A stretch of 64,000 bases of DNA from Erwinia piriflorinigrans CFBP 5888 (GCF_001050515.1 NZ_CAHS01000015.1:248001-312000), one strand, 5' to 3'. Positions 10,158-19,108 are shown, counted from the first letter of the stretch. Program-made: numbers and translations. The notes: generated by a model not told the origin, from the sequence alone.

Positions 10158-10505
10158 TTAAAGCTGACTGAAGCGACTGCGTACGCTAAACGTTTCAGAA
10201 GTCACGTAACGCTCCACCTGTCGCAGCTGCTGCTCACCGCCGTTAAGTTCATGACTCAACTGGTCAAGCAACTGATGGGCGCTGAGCGGTTTATCGGCGC
10301 CCTGCTCACTCAGCGGCATCTCATCCAGTACCATTGCCAGTGCGAAGTAAGCCACCAGCGTAAAGATAAACAGGCCGAACACCATCGACAGCACCACGAT
10401 AATCCGCACCAGCCGCACCGGAATATTCAGGTAATCGGCAATCCCAGCGCAAACTCCTTTTACCTTACCCTGTTGCGGAATACGGTAAAGCTTCTTCTGA
10501 ATCAT
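10158..10505 (-). CDS. pspC: Phage shock protein C, membrane sensor
   Basis: A 115-residue protein with the PspC domain at the N terminus (KKLYRIPQQGKVKGVCAGIA), one membrane segment near residues 40-65, and a C-terminal helical tail ending SVRSRFSQL. PspC and PspB sense envelope stress and draw PspA to the membrane, freeing PspF. I chose the ATG at 10505 because GGAGG stands 7 nt upstream and it overlaps the pspB stop as ATGA. A TTG 12 nt upstream is also in frame but less likely. Confidence 0.94.
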   Translation of the reverse strand: MIQKKLYRIPQQGKVKGVCAGIADYLNIPVRLVRIIVVLSMVFGLFIFTLVAYFALAMVLDEMPLSEQGADKPLSAHQLLDQLSHELNGGEQQLRQVERYVTSETFSVRSRFSQL

Positions 10506-10729
10506 GGCTGCCTCCAACTCGGATGCTCGGCATCAAGTATAGCTTCCAACGCCTGAATGCGTTCACGCATTTTACGTGCATCCACCGTCAGTTGTTGCAG
10601 GCGTTGCAGTTCATTTTGCGACAGCTCAGCACTGCCATTATTTCGGTTAGTGTAGTGCAACCATAACCAAATCGGCGCAACAAACAGCACAAAGATGGTT
10701 AAGGGTATAGCAAGAAATAACACGCTCAT
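10502..10729 (-). CDS. pspB: Phage shock protein B, membrane sensor
   Basis: A 75-residue protein of the expected length (E. coli 74). It has an N-terminal membrane helix (residues 1-23) followed by a charged coiled-coil region (ELQRLQQLTVDARKMRERIQ). It works with PspC to signal inner-membrane stress. Stop and start codons overlap those of pspC (ATGA), which couples their translation. Confidence 0.95.
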   Translation of the reverse strand: MSVLFLAIPLTIFVLFVAPIWLWLHYTNRNNGSAELSQNELQRLQQLTVDARKMRERIQALEAILDAEHPSWRQP

Positions 10730-10763
10730 TCACTCTCCTTGAATTAACCTGACTTGAGTTCAC

Positions 10764-10783
10764 GGGCATCGCCACGGATGCCC
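10764..10783 (-). terminator. Intercistronic hairpin between pspA and pspB
   Basis: GGGCATC/GATGCCC arms with a 6-nt loop lie 10 nt after the pspA stop. There is no T-run, so it more likely protects the 3' end of pspA mRNA or gives partial attenuation than full termination. Confidence 0.4.
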
Positions 10784-10793
10784 TGCCCAATGA

Positions 10794-11465
10794 TTACTTA
10801 TCGTCGCTACGATTGAGTTTCGCTTTCAGTGCGGCAAGTTGTTGACTGATTTCATCATCTGCCTGCAATTCAGCAAACTGCTGATCAAGATTTTTTTGTT
10901 TGCCAAAGCTGTGGCTCTCGGCTTCAGCTTCCATATGATCAATACGACGTTCGAATGATTCGAAGCGTGCCATTGCTTCATCCAGTTTGCCACTGTCAAG
11001 CTGACGACGCACATCCCGTGATGTGGAAGCGGCCTGGTGGCGCAGCGTCAGCGCCTGCTGGCGCGCCCGGGTTTCAGCCAGCTTATTTTCCAGCTCACCG
11101 ATTTCACCTTTAAGGCGTGTCAGGCTCTCTTCTACCTGGCTGGCTTCCTGTTGCAAAGCGGCAATCAGGTCAGTCAGTTTCTGTTTTTCCATCAGGGCTG
11201 CACGCGCCAGATCTTCTTTCTCTTTATACAGCGCCAGTTCGGCTTTATGCTGCCATTCGGCCTGCTGGCTTTCTCCCTGCCCAATTCGGCGCAGCAGCTG
11301 CTTTTTCTCAGCCAGCGCTCGTGCAGAGGTGGAACGCAACTCTACCAGCGTGTCTTCCATTTCCTGAATCATCAGTCTGACCAGCTTCTGCGGATCTTCC
11401 GCTTTCTCCAGCAGAGAGTTGATGTTGGCGTTAACGATGTCGGCAAAACGGGAAAAAATACCCAT
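10794..11465 (-). CDS. pspA: Phage shock protein A (PspA/IM30 family)
   Basis: A 223-residue protein, almost all helix and heptad-rich, with the conserved N terminus [19 protein letters not shown]. PspA binds stressed inner membrane and also inhibits the activator PspF; it belongs to the ESCRT-III-like IM30 family. It is the first gene of the minus-strand operon pspA-B-C-D behind a sigma-54 promoter at 11524-11540, with pspF divergent. Confidence 0.96.
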   Translation of the reverse strand: MGIFSRFADIVNANINSLLEKAEDPQKLVRLMIQEMEDTLVELRSTSARALAEKKQLLRRIGQGESQQAEWQHKAELALYKEKEDLARAALMEKQKLTDLIAALQQEASQVEESLTRLKGEIGELENKLAETRARQQALTLRHQAASTSRDVRRQLDSGKLDEAMARFESFERRIDHMEAEAESHSFGKQKNLDQQFAELQADDEISQQLAALKAKLNRSDDK

Positions 11466-11523
11466 AATTAAAATCCTCTTTGAGTCTGGTGTCAGGCACT
11501 GTGCCTGTTGGCTAAAGACTTAA

Positions 11524-11540
11524 TACAAATAGCGTGCCAA
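11524..11540 (-). promoter_or_regulatory. Sigma-54 promoter of pspA
   Basis: On the minus strand the sequence reads TTGGCAC, five bases, TTGTA, which matches the -24/-12 consensus (TTGGCAC-N5-TTGCA) at all but one base. It lies 59 nt upstream of the pspA start and faces the sigma-54 activator gene pspF. Confidence 0.9.
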
Positions 11541-11544
11541 TTTG

Positions 11545-11557
11545 TATCTCATTGATT
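11545..11557 (-). promoter_or_regulatory. Possible IHF site upstream of the pspA promoter
   Basis: Minus strand AATCAATGAGATA matches the IHF consensus WATCAANNNNTTR with one mismatch. It sits just upstream of the -24 element, where DNA bending by IHF would bring upstream PspF to sigma-54 polymerase. Weak alone, helped by position. Confidence 0.4.
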
Positions 11558-11633
11558 TTCAATGAACGATTAACTTTACAGCCAGTGTGAAAGTTAATAA
11601 CATGGTGATTATCACTAAAAATTGGTGAATTTA

Positions 11634-12626
11634 ATGACAAGTGAAAACCCTGATAATCTGATTGGTGAATCAAACAATTTTATTGAGGTTCTGGAGCAGG
11701 TCTCAAGGCTGGCCCCCCTTAATAAACCGGTGTTGGTGATTGGTGAGCGCGGTACAGGTAAAGAGTTAATCGCCAGCCGATTGCACTACCTCTCGGAGCG
11801 TTGGCAGGGGCCGTTTATCTCCTTAAATTGCGCCGCCCTGAATGAAAACCTGCTGGATTCTGAGCTGTTTGGCCATGAGGCCGGGGCGTTTACCGGCGCA
11901 CAGAAACGTCATTTGGGGCGATTTGAACGCGCCGATGGCGGCACGCTGTTTCTTGACGAGTTGGCAACCGCACCGATGCTGGTACAGGAAAAACTGCTGC
12001 GGGTTATTGAATATGGTCAGCTTGAGCGGGTTGGTGGCAGCCAGCCGTTGCAGGTAAGCGTCCGACTGGTTTGTGCCACTCATGCCGATTTACCCCAGTT
12101 GGCACGCGAGGGTCGATTCCGCGCCGATCTGTTAGACAGGCTGGCTTTTGATGTTGTCCAGCTACCGCCTTTACGCGAACGTCGTAGCGATATCCTGGTG
12201 ATGGCGCAGCATTTTGCCATTCAGATGTGCAGAGAACTGGGACTGCCGCTGTTTACCGGTTTTTCCCGCGCCGCAGAGAGACAGCTACTGGAATACGGTT
12301 GGCCGGGAAATGTCCGCGAACTGAAAAATGTGGTGGAACGCTCGGTTTACCGCCATGCAAATAGCGAAGAGACGCTGGATACCATCATTATCGATCCTTT
12401 CCAACGCAGCAGAGTGGAGTCTCCGCCGCCGCACAATGCAGACAGTTTGCCGGCTCTGCCGCTCGATCTGCGTCACTGGCAGTATCAGCAGGAAAAAATG
12501 TTGGTTGAACAAGCTCTGACACAAGCGCGATTTAATCAACGCCGGGCCGCTGAACTGTTGAGCGTGACCTATCATCAGCTAAGGGCCATGCTTAAGAAGC
12601 ATCAAATTCAGTTTGATGAGGAGTAG
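11634..12626 (+). CDS. pspF: Psp operon activator PspF (sigma-54 enhancer-binding protein)
   Basis: A 330-residue AAA+ activator without an N-terminal receiver domain. It has Walker A GERGTGKE at 37-44, the sigma-54 contact loop GAFTGA at 84-89, Walker B LFLDEL near 105-110, and a C-terminal helix-turn-helix (NQRRAAELLSVTYHQLRAMLKK). PspF activates pspA transcription and is held inactive by PspA. I chose the ATG at 11634, which gives the family N terminus (DNLIGESNNF); the TTG at 11622 is in frame but unlikely. It is divergent from pspA. Confidence 0.95.
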   Translation: MTSENPDNLIGESNNFIEVLEQVSRLAPLNKPVLVIGERGTGKELIASRLHYLSERWQGPFISLNCAALNENLLDSELFGHEAGAFTGAQKRHLGRFERADGGTLFLDELATAPMLVQEKLLRVIEYGQLERVGGSQPLQVSVRLVCATHADLPQLAREGRFRADLLDRLAFDVVQLPPLRERRSDILVMAQHFAIQMCRELGLPLFTGFSRAAERQLLEYGWPGNVRELKNVVERSVYRHANSEETLDTIIIDPFQRSRVESPPPHNADSLPALPLDLRHWQYQQEKMLVEQALTQARFNQRRAAELLSVTYHQLRAMLKKHQIQFDEE

Positions 12627-12820
12627 CCAAGTGAGGCAATCCGCAGTGATAGTGACTGAATTCACCATCAGGTTCCTCCTTCGCCGTCATGCATGCAGGG
12701 CCGTGTACCGCGTTTCGATTTTATAGAATATCACTTGGTGGAATCTCAATGAGTGAACACAGAGGATTGATTTGAACGATAATATGAGACTTTAGATATG
12801 TGATGATTAATAACCTGAAA

Positions 12821-12850
12821 ATTGTTAGCCTTTTTTCAAAGGCTAACAAT
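12821..12850 (-). terminator. Terminator after the microcin gene
   Basis: A perfect 13-bp stem (ATTGTTAGCCTTT / AAAGGCTAACAAT) with a 4-nt loop, 48 nt past the microcin stop. On the minus strand it continues into TTTTC. It would end the immunity-microcin transcript and may also block read-through from pspF. Confidence 0.75.
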
Positions 12851-12897
12851 GGTTGGACAATTGGCAATGCGATCATCCAACCTTTTAATACAAATTA

Positions 12898-13164
12898 TCA
12901 ATCACAGAACTGATATCCGGCATGGATTCGACACTGTCGACCACCGCCGCCAATATGTGAACCAACGGCAGTTAATATGCCGGCAGTAACGCCGCCAATA
13001 ATCATACCAACAGGGCCCACAGGGGAACCTGTGGCAGCACCTAAGGCGATTGTACTCATAGCGCCAATGATTACGGCTTCTCCAACGGCGTTGGCGGGAG
13101 TTGCTGGAGCCCCACCATCCCCACCGTAAACAGAGACTATTTCAACTTGTGTTAATGCTTTCAT
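12898..13164 (-). CDS. Class II microcin-like bacteriocin precursor with double-glycine leader
   Basis: An 88-residue peptide. Residues 1-15 form a leader matching the double-glycine consensus: L4, T5, E8, I9, V12, then G14-G15. Processing there would leave a 73-residue peptide. The mature part is small-residue rich, with a hydrophobic GxxxG-like core at about residues 27-74, and ends with Cys78 and Cys87, which could form a small disulfide loop. This layout is that of class IIa microcins such as microcin V: leader, glycine-rich membrane-active body and C-terminal disulfide loop. AAAAGGA stands 8 nt before the ATG. A small membrane-protein gene ends 25 nt upstream, and a hairpin terminator follows. 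No processing exporter (CvaA/CvaB type) is in the window. Architecture supports a bacteriocin; activity and target are inferred. Confidence 0.8.
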   Translation of the reverse strand: MKALTQVEIVSVYGGDGGAPATPANAVGEAVIIGAMSTIALGAATGSPVGPVGMIIGGVTAGILTAVGSHIGGGGRQCRIHAGYQFCD

Positions 13165-13189
13165 TTAAAATTCCTTTTAGAGTTAGATA

Positions 13190-13396
13190 TTAACTGCTCT
13201 TTCCATTGAACCAGCATGTCAGACTTATTATTATTTTAAATAAACCCGTAAAACCAAGGAAAATGATGACTGATAAAAAAACGTCAACAAGGGAGTTATG
13301 CTCGCCAATTATGCGCATCGATGAAAAAGAGATAGATAATATTGTTAGCGGTAAACTTAATATGGCAGATGATTTTTTTAAAAAAACAGAGATCAT
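13190..13396 (-). CDS. Putative microcin immunity protein (small two-helix membrane protein)
   Basis: A 68-residue hydrophobic protein with predicted membrane helices at about residues 11-26 and 37-61 and a short charged loop (RIIGEHN) between them. I recognise no sequence family. Size, topology and place directly upstream of the microcin precursor match Cvi, the microcin V immunity protein, which also precedes its toxin gene. That is why I call it immunity. The ATG has AAAGGA very close (about 2 nt), and a five-codon frame at 13410-13393 ends over the start (ATGA), so translation may be coupled. The plus-strand frame over the same bases looks like a shadow. Confidence 0.6.
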   Translation of the reverse strand: MISVFLKKSSAILSLPLTILSISFSSMRIIGEHNSLVDVFLSVIIFLGFTGLFKIIISLTCWFNGKSS

Positions 13397-13472
13397 TTCC
13401 TTTTATCCATAGTGAGACTTTAATTTTGCGGTGGGCAAGGGAAATATTAAAATTAGTCACGTAACGAAACTA

Positions 13473-13502
13473 CTGATATCATTGTGTCCCGGCCAGGGTC
13501 AA
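13473..13502 (-). promoter_or_regulatory. Possible promoter of the immunity-microcin unit
   Basis: Minus strand TTGACC, 18 bases, TATCAG is the best sigma-70-like pair upstream of the immunity gene. The -10 is weak and the leader would be about 70 nt. Low certainty. Confidence 0.3.
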
Positions 13503-13556
13503 GATTTTTTTATCTGGATATCGGCCGATGATCCCAACGAATAGAATCGGCATATC

Positions 13557-13649
13557 GAAAAAAAAGCCCGCGCCAGGCGGGCTAAAAATACTGGAAGTAA
13601 TGTGAGCAATGTCGTGCTACTTAGCGGCAGAGCCACCGACAAGCAGCGC
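13557..13649 (-). ncRNA. ryhB: RyhB, iron-stress small regulatory RNA
   Basis: The minus strand carries AGCACGACATTGCTCACATT followed by ACTTCCAGTATT, which matches the conserved core of E. coli RyhB with one base change in about 28. It is followed by a GC-rich hairpin (AGCCCGC/GCGGGCT, 13565-13583) and eight T residues, the Hfq-type terminator. The start is placed at the GCG after TATTATC, as in E. coli. RyhB is made when iron is short and represses mRNAs of iron-using proteins. A near-perfect Fur box overlaps its promoter. In E. coli ryhB lies elsewhere (near yhhX); here it stands between the microcin pair and sapA. Length is about 93 nt. Confidence 0.92.
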
Positions 13650-13668
13650 GATAATAATAATCATTCTC
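13650..13668 (-). promoter_or_regulatory. Fur box over the ryhB promoter
   Basis: The 19-bp site (plus strand GATAATAATAATCATTCTC) matches the consensus GATAATGATAATCATTATC at 17 of 19 bases. It covers the -10 region (TATTAT) of ryhB; a -35-like TTTACA lies at 13678-13683. Fur with iron would block RyhB synthesis. Confidence 0.88.
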
Positions 13669-13851
13669 AATAACACTTGTAAAGAGGTTTATTGAGAATT
13701 TTTCTCATTCCCGCAGAAGCGGTGAGTATATGTATCCTGATTGCTGCGCTTGTCTCCCCTGGATGAAAAAAAAGCATTTACCACCGCAAACTTTGGGTAC
13801 AGGCAGAGTGTGGGTTACACTAAGTTTACTGCCTGAAATATCAGAAGAGTT

Positions 13852-15480
13852 ATGCGCAAATTATTCCCTCTATTGCTTCTCGCCCTGAGCGTGCTGAGTA
13901 CACCGGCCTGGTCCTCCTCGCCCGGCGATATTCGCCAGAGCGGCTTCGTGTATTGTGTAAATGGCGTCATCAATACGTTTAACCCACAGTTGGCCAGCGG
14001 TGGGCTGGTGGTAGACACGCTGGCGGCGCAGCTCTACGACCGACTGCTCGACGTCGATCCTTATACCTACCGCCTGATCCCGGAGCTGGCGGAGAGCTGG
14101 GAAGTACTGGATAGCGGCGCGACCTACCGTTTTCACCTGCGTCAAGATGTCCCTTTTCAGCATACCCCGTGGTTTACCCCGACGCGGCCGATGAATGCTG
14201 ATGATGTGGTGTTCAGCTTTGGGCGCGTATTTGACCGTCATCATCCCTGGCATAATGTTAATGGGGGCAACTACCCGTACTTTGACAGCCTGCAATTTGT
14301 CGATGCGGTACAGAGCGTGAAAAAGCTGAATAATCGCACGGTGGAGATCCGCCTTAACAGCCCCGATGCCTCCTTCCTGTGGCATCTCGCCACGCACTAC
14401 GCTCCGGTGCTGTCAAACGAATACGCCGAACGGTTAACCAAAGTTGACCACCCGGAACTGCTGGACCGCCAGCCGGTCGGTACGGGGCCGTTCATGCTTA
14501 ATGACTACCGCAGTGGGCAATATATTCGCCTGCAACGTCACGATGGCTATTGGAAAGGCCAGCCACGTATGTCACAGGTCGTGGTGGACATCAGCGCGGG
14601 CGGTACCGGGCGCTTATCAAAACTGTTAACCGGGGAGTGCGACGTACTGGCTTACCCGGCGGCAAGCCAGCTCTCAATCCTGCGTGATGACCCGCGCCTG
14701 CGCCTGACGTTGCGCCCGGGAATGAATATCGCCTATCTGGCATTTAATACCCGCAAGGCGCCACTCGACAATCCAAAGGTACGCCAGGCACTGGCGCTGG
14801 CCATCAATAACGAACGTTTGATGGCTTCAATCTATTACGGCACGGCCGAAACGGCCGCTTCAATTTTGCCGCGTGCCTCATGGGCTTATGATACGGAGGC
14901 GCACGTCACTCCTTACAATCCGGCACAGGCGCGTCAAGAGCTTCAGGCGCTGGGAATTGACAACCTGCATCTGACGCTGTGGGTTCCCTCCGCTTCGCAA
15001 GCCTGGAACCCCAGCCCGCTGAAAACGGCAGAGCTTATTCAGGCAGACTTGGCACAAGTCGGCGTCACGGTCACCATCGTGCAGGTGGAAGGTCGTTTTC
15101 AGGAAGCAAGATTAATGGAGATGAACCACGATCTGACGCTAACCGGTTGGGCCACCGACAGTAATGACCCGGACAGCTTTTTCCGCCCTCTGCTCAGTTG
15201 CGCAGCCATCGCCTCACAAACTAACTATGCGCACTGGTGCAATGTCAGTTTTGATGGCCTGCTGCACAAAGCGCTACTGTCGCAGCAACTGGCAAAACGT
15301 ATCGACTATTATGACCAGGCGCAGATGATGCTGGCACAGGAGTTACCGGTACTGCCACTCGCCTACTCTCTGCGCCTACAGGCTTACCGCTATGATATAA
15401 AAGGACTGGTGCTCAGCCCGTTTGGAAATGCTTCATTTGCCGGTGTTTACCGCGATGATGGCGAGGAGAAATCACGGTGA
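13852..15480 (+). CDS. sapA: Periplasmic peptide-binding protein SapA
   Basis: A 542-residue family-5 solute-binding protein with a signal peptide ([16 protein letters not shown], cut near AWSS). The mature start ([19 protein letters not shown]) is typical of SapA. SapA binds antimicrobial peptides, and also haem in some species, for uptake by SapBCDF; in E. coli the Sap proteins have also been linked to putrescine export and potassium uptake. First gene of sapABCDF; sapB starts 4 nt before its stop. The ryhB gene lies divergently about 200 nt upstream. Confidence 0.94.
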   Translation: MRKLFPLLLLALSVLSTPAWSSSPGDIRQSGFVYCVNGVINTFNPQLASGGLVVDTLAAQLYDRLLDVDPYTYRLIPELAESWEVLDSGATYRFHLRQDVPFQHTPWFTPTRPMNADDVVFSFGRVFDRHHPWHNVNGGNYPYFDSLQFVDAVQSVKKLNNRTVEIRLNSPDASFLWHLATHYAPVLSNEYAERLTKVDHPELLDRQPVGTGPFMLNDYRSGQYIRLQRHDGYWKGQPRMSQVVVDISAGGTGRLSKLLTGECDVLAYPAASQLSILRDDPRLRLTLRPGMNIAYLAFNTRKAPLDNPKVRQALALAINNERLMASIYYGTAETAASILPRASWAYDTEAHVTPYNPAQARQELQALGIDNLHLTLWVPSASQAWNPSPLKTAELIQADLAQVGVTVTIVQVEGRFQEARLMEMNHDLTLTGWATDSNDPDSFFRPLLSCAAIASQTNYAHWCNVSFDGLLHKALLSQQLAKRIDYYDQAQMMLAQELPVLPLAYSLRLQAYRYDIKGLVLSPFGNASFAGVYRDDGEEKSR

Positions 15481-16442
15481 TTATCTATAGTCTACGCCGC
15501 TTAGCGCTGTTTGTTATCACGTTATTTATGTTAACACTGCTGGGCTTTAGCCTGAGTTACTTTACCCCGCAAGCACCGCTACAGGGGGCCTCCCTGCCGG
15601 ATGCCTGGATGTTTTGGTTTAAGGGGATTTTGCATCTCGATTTTGGCGTGTCCAGTATTAACGGTCAGTCTATTAACCAACAGCTTCGTGAAGTGTTTCC
15701 GGCCACGCTGGAGCTTTGTCTGATGGCCTTTACGCTGGCCCTGACAATCGGCATCCCGCTAGGTATTGTTGCCGGAGTCATGCGTAACAAATGGCAGGAT
15801 AAGGCCATTAGTACGCTGGCGTTATTAGGCTTTTCGTTACCGGTTTTTTGGCTGGCACTGCTGTTGACGCTGTTTTTCTCGCTAAATCTAGGCTGGCTAC
15901 CGGTTTCAGGACGTTTTGACCTGTTATATCCGGTGAAGCATGTTACCGGGTTCGCGCTAATCGACGCGTGGCTCTCTGATTCGCCGTGGCGTCGTGAAAT
16001 GGTCATCAGCGCATTGCAACATATGGTACTGCCGGTTATCGCACTGGCGGTCGCTCCAACCACCGAGGTGATCCGACTGCTGCGTCTCAGCACGCGGGAT
16101 GTAATGCAACAAAATTATGTCAAAGCAGCATCAACGCGCGGGCTGTCGTTAATGACCATTATTCGTCGTCACGTTTTGCATAACGCATTGCCCCCGGTGA
16201 TCCCCCGCCTGGGCTTACAGTTTTCCACCATGCTGACGTTGGCGATGATCACTGAAATGGTGTTTAGCTGGCCAGGATTGGGACGCTGGCTGATTAATGC
16301 TATCCGACAACAGGATTATGCAGCGATATCTGCCGGGGTGATGGTGGTTGGTGGGCTGGTCATCGCCGTCAACGTGCTATCCGATATTTTGGGTGCCATG
16401 ACGAACCCGCTGAAACATAAGGAACTGTATGCCATCCGATAA
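15477..16442 (+). CDS. sapB: Sap ABC transporter permease SapB
   Basis: A 321-residue inner-membrane permease of the DppB/OppB type with an N-terminal helix and about six membrane segments. The EAA loop lies near residue 215 ([25 protein letters not shown]). It overlaps sapA by 4 nt and sapC by 14 nt, so the operon is tightly coupled. It forms the membrane channel with SapC. Confidence 0.94.
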   Translation: MIIYSLRRLALFVITLFMLTLLGFSLSYFTPQAPLQGASLPDAWMFWFKGILHLDFGVSSINGQSINQQLREVFPATLELCLMAFTLALTIGIPLGIVAGVMRNKWQDKAISTLALLGFSLPVFWLALLLTLFFSLNLGWLPVSGRFDLLYPVKHVTGFALIDAWLSDSPWRREMVISALQHMVLPVIALAVAPTTEVIRLLRLSTRDVMQQNYVKAASTRGLSLMTIIRRHVLHNALPPVIPRLGLQFSTMLTLAMITEMVFSWPGLGRWLINAIRQQDYAAISAGVMVVGGLVIAVNVLSDILGAMTNPLKHKELYAIR

Positions 16443-17319
16443 TATCTATTCCGAGAGGCGACCACCCAGTCCACTCCGCCATACCTGGGGACTGTTTTAT
16501 CGCGATACCACCTCGATGATTGCCTTTTACGCCTTTGCGGCCCTGCTGCTTTTGGCTGTTTTTGGGACTTTGCTGGCACCTTACGATATCGATCAACAGT
16601 TCCTCGGTTATCAGCTGCTGCCGCCGTCATGGTCACGTTATGGCGACGTCTCTTTTTTTCTCGGCACTGATGATCTGGGCCGTGACCTGCTTAGCAGGCT
16701 GTTATGTGGGGCGACACCGACGGTAGGTTCGGCGATTATCGTGACGCTGATTTCCGCCTGCTGCGCCATGCTGATCGGAGTGATGGCCGGGCTAACGCAC
16801 GGGCTGCGTTCGGCGGTACTTAACCATGTTTTGGACACCCTGCTGTCGATACCTTCGCTGCTGCTGGCGATCATTGTTGTGGCGTTTATGGGGCCAAAGC
16901 TGGAGCATGCCATGCTGGCAGTCTTCCTCGGCCTGCTGCCTCGTTTGGTTCGCGCTATTTACACTGCGGTACACGATGAGCAGGAAAAAGAGTACGTGGT
17001 GGCCGCTCGTCTTGACGGTGCCAGCAGCTTTCAGATCCTGCTTTATGCCATTTTACCGAATATCCTTGCGCTGCTGGTCACCGAGTTCACCCGCGCCCTG
17101 TCGATAGCCATCCTGGATATAGCCGCTCTCGGTTTTCTTGATCTCGGCGCACAGCTGCCTTCTCCCGAATGGGGGGCGATGCTCGGTGACTCTCTTGAAC
17201 TGATTTATGTCGCTCCCTGGACCGTCATGTTACCTGGCGCCGCCATTATGCTCAGTGTACTCATTGTCAATCTGCTGGGTGACGGGGTGCGGCGCGCTAT
17301 CGTTGCTGGAGTTGAATAA
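16429..17319 (+). CDS. sapC: Sap ABC transporter permease SapC
   Basis: A 296-residue permease of the DppC/OppC type. A soluble N-terminal region (about 25 residues) precedes the first helix, the [16 protein letters not shown] segment is typical, and the EAA loop follows near residue 190 ([20 protein letters not shown]). It pairs with SapB. The stop overlaps the start of sapD by one base (TAATG). Confidence 0.94.
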   Translation: MPSDNIYSERRPPSPLRHTWGLFYRDTTSMIAFYAFAALLLLAVFGTLLAPYDIDQQFLGYQLLPPSWSRYGDVSFFLGTDDLGRDLLSRLLCGATPTVGSAIIVTLISACCAMLIGVMAGLTHGLRSAVLNHVLDTLLSIPSLLLAIIVVAFMGPKLEHAMLAVFLGLLPRLVRAIYTAVHDEQEKEYVVAARLDGASSFQILLYAILPNILALLVTEFTRALSIAILDIAALGFLDLGAQLPSPEWGAMLGDSLELIYVAPWTVMLPGAAIMLSVLIVNLLGDGVRRAIVAGVE

Positions 17320-18311
17320 TGCCGCTACTTGATATTCGCAATCTGACGATTGAAATTATGACGGCCGAAGGTCCGGTCAAGGTGGTGGATCGCGTCAGTA
17401 TCACGCTGACAGAAGGGGAAGTGAGAGGTCTGGTTGGTGAGTCGGGTTCGGGGAAGAGTCTGATCGCTAAGGCTATCTGCGGCGTGACTAAAGATAACTG
17501 GCGCATTACCGCCGATCGGATGCGCTTCAACGATATTGACCTGCTGCATCTCTCGGCACGCGAACGCCGCAAAATCGTCGGTCATAATGTGTCGATGATT
17601 TTCCAGGAGCCGCAGTCGTGCCTCGATCCTTCAGAAAGTATCGGCACCCAGCTGAAACAGGCCATTCCAGGCTGGACATGGAAAGGCCGCTGGTATCAAC
17701 GCATTCACTGGCGTCACCGGCGCGCGATTGAACTTCTGCACCGCGTGGGGATTAAAGATCACAAAGATATCATGAGCAGTTTCCCCTACGAGTTAACCGA
17801 CGGGGAGTGTCAAAAGGTGATGATTGCCATTGCGCTGGCAAACCAGCCCCGGCTGCTGATCGCGGATGAGCCGACCAACGCGATGGAGCCAACCACCCAG
17901 GCGCAGATTTTCCGCCTGCTGGCGCGCCTGAATCAGAACAATAACACCACCATTCTGTTAATCAGCCACGACCTGCAAATGCTTAGTCAATGGGCAGACA
18001 GAATCAACGTGATGTATTGCGGGCAAACGGTGGAAACCGCATTCAGCGACGAGCTGATTAGTGCGCCTCATCATCCTTATACTCAGGCGTTGATACGTGC
18101 GATGCCGGACTTCGGTCGTTCGCTGGCGCACAAAAGTCGTCTGAATACTTTACCGGGCGCTATTCCTTCTCTTGAGCATTTACCGATTGGATGTCGTCTT
18201 GGCCCGCGTTGCCCCTACGCGCAGAAAACCTGTATCGAAACACCGCGTTTGGCTGGGTCCAAAAATCATCTTTTTGCCTGTCACTTTCCGCTGAATATGG
18301 AGAGCCAATAA
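17319..18311 (+). CDS. sapD: Sap ABC transporter ATP-binding protein SapD
   Basis: A 330-residue ATPase with Walker A GESGSGKS near residue 40 and Walker B LLIADEPT near 184. The signature position reads LTDGECQKV rather than the common LSGGQ type, as is usual for SapD. The C-terminal oligopeptide-transporter extension ([14 protein letters not shown]) carries clustered cysteines. In E. coli SapD is linked to TrkH/TrkG potassium uptake. One-base overlap with both neighbours. Confidence 0.94.
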   Translation: MPLLDIRNLTIEIMTAEGPVKVVDRVSITLTEGEVRGLVGESGSGKSLIAKAICGVTKDNWRITADRMRFNDIDLLHLSARERRKIVGHNVSMIFQEPQSCLDPSESIGTQLKQAIPGWTWKGRWYQRIHWRHRRAIELLHRVGIKDHKDIMSSFPYELTDGECQKVMIAIALANQPRLLIADEPTNAMEPTTQAQIFRLLARLNQNNNTTILLISHDLQMLSQWADRINVMYCGQTVETAFSDELISAPHHPYTQALIRAMPDFGRSLAHKSRLNTLPGAIPSLEHLPIGCRLGPRCPYAQKTCIETPRLAGSKNHLFACHFPLNMESQ

Positions 18312-19108
18312 TGGGTGAAACACTGCTGGAAGTGCAGAATCTGAGTAAAACCTTTCGCTACCGTACCGGACTGTTTCGACGCCAGCATGTCGAAGCGGTA
18401 AAAGATGTTAGTTTCAGCCTGAGTGCGCGTCAGACGTTGGCGATTATCGGAGAAAATGGCTCAGGCAAGTCGACGCTGGCAAAAATGCTCAGCGGCATGA
18501 TCGCCCCGTCTGATGGCGACATATCCATTGACGGTCGGAAGCTGGAGTTTGGTGATTATGCCTGGCGTAGCCAGCGTATCCGCATGATTTTTCAGGACCC
18601 CTCGACATCGCTTAATCCTCGTCAGCGTATCAGCCAAATTCTCGATTTTCCGCTACGTCTTAATACCAAGTTGGAGAGCGCAGAGCGTGAAAAACGCATT
18701 ATTGCCACGTTACGCCAGGTCGGTCTGCTGCCCGATCACGCTTCCTATTATCCGCATATGTTGGCACCGGGTCAGAAACAGCGTATCGGCCTTGCGCGTG
18801 CGCTGATATTACAACCCCAGGTGATTGTTGCCGATGAAGCGCTAGCCGCACTGGATATGTCCATGCGCTCACAGCTGATCAATTTGATGCTGGAGTTGCA
18901 AGAGAAGCACGGCATAGCCTATGTCTATGTTACCCAGCATCTGGGCATGATGAAGCATATCAGCGACCAGGTGCTGGTGATGCATCATGGTGAAGTGGTA
19001 GAGCGCGGAGCCACAGCCGAGGTGCTTGCCTCGCCTCAACACGAACTGACTAAACGCCTGGTTTCAAGCCATTTTGGCGAGACGTTGCATCCTGCACCAG
19101 GACACTAA
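18311..19108 (+). CDS. sapF: Sap ABC transporter ATP-binding protein SapF
   Basis: A 265-residue ATPase with Walker A GENGSGKS and Walker B VIVADEAL. The signature region reads LAPGQKQRIGLARAL, a divergent LSGGQ as in SapF. I chose the ATG at 18311, which overlaps the sapD stop (TAATG) and gives [15 protein letters not shown]. The frame is open 120 nt further upstream, but that would overlap sapD. Last gene of the operon. Confidence 0.94.
   Translation: MGETLLEVQNLSKTFRYRTGLFRRQHVEAVKDVSFSLSARQTLAIIGENGSGKSTLAKMLSGMIAPSDGDISIDGRKLEFGDYAWRSQRIRMIFQDPSTSLNPRQRISQILDFPLRLNTKLESAEREKRIIATLRQVGLLPDHASYYPHMLAPGQKQRIGLARALILQPQVIVADEALAALDMSMRSQLINLMLELQEKHGIAYVYVTQHLGMMKHISDQVLVMHHGEVVERGATAEVLASPQHELTKRLVSSHFGETLHPAPGH

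Noticed and set aside
13206..13412. A 68-residue plus-strand frame opposite the immunity gene
   Set aside because: It has no good ribosome site, its composition looks like an antisense shadow, and the minus-strand frame has membrane helices and operon context.
13617..13664. A 15-codon minus-strand frame (MIIIIALLVGGSAAK) resembling a tiny membrane peptide
   Set aside because: Its start lies in the Fur box and -10 region, upstream of the ryhB transcript start, and the rest is the RyhB 5' end. It is very unlikely to be translated.
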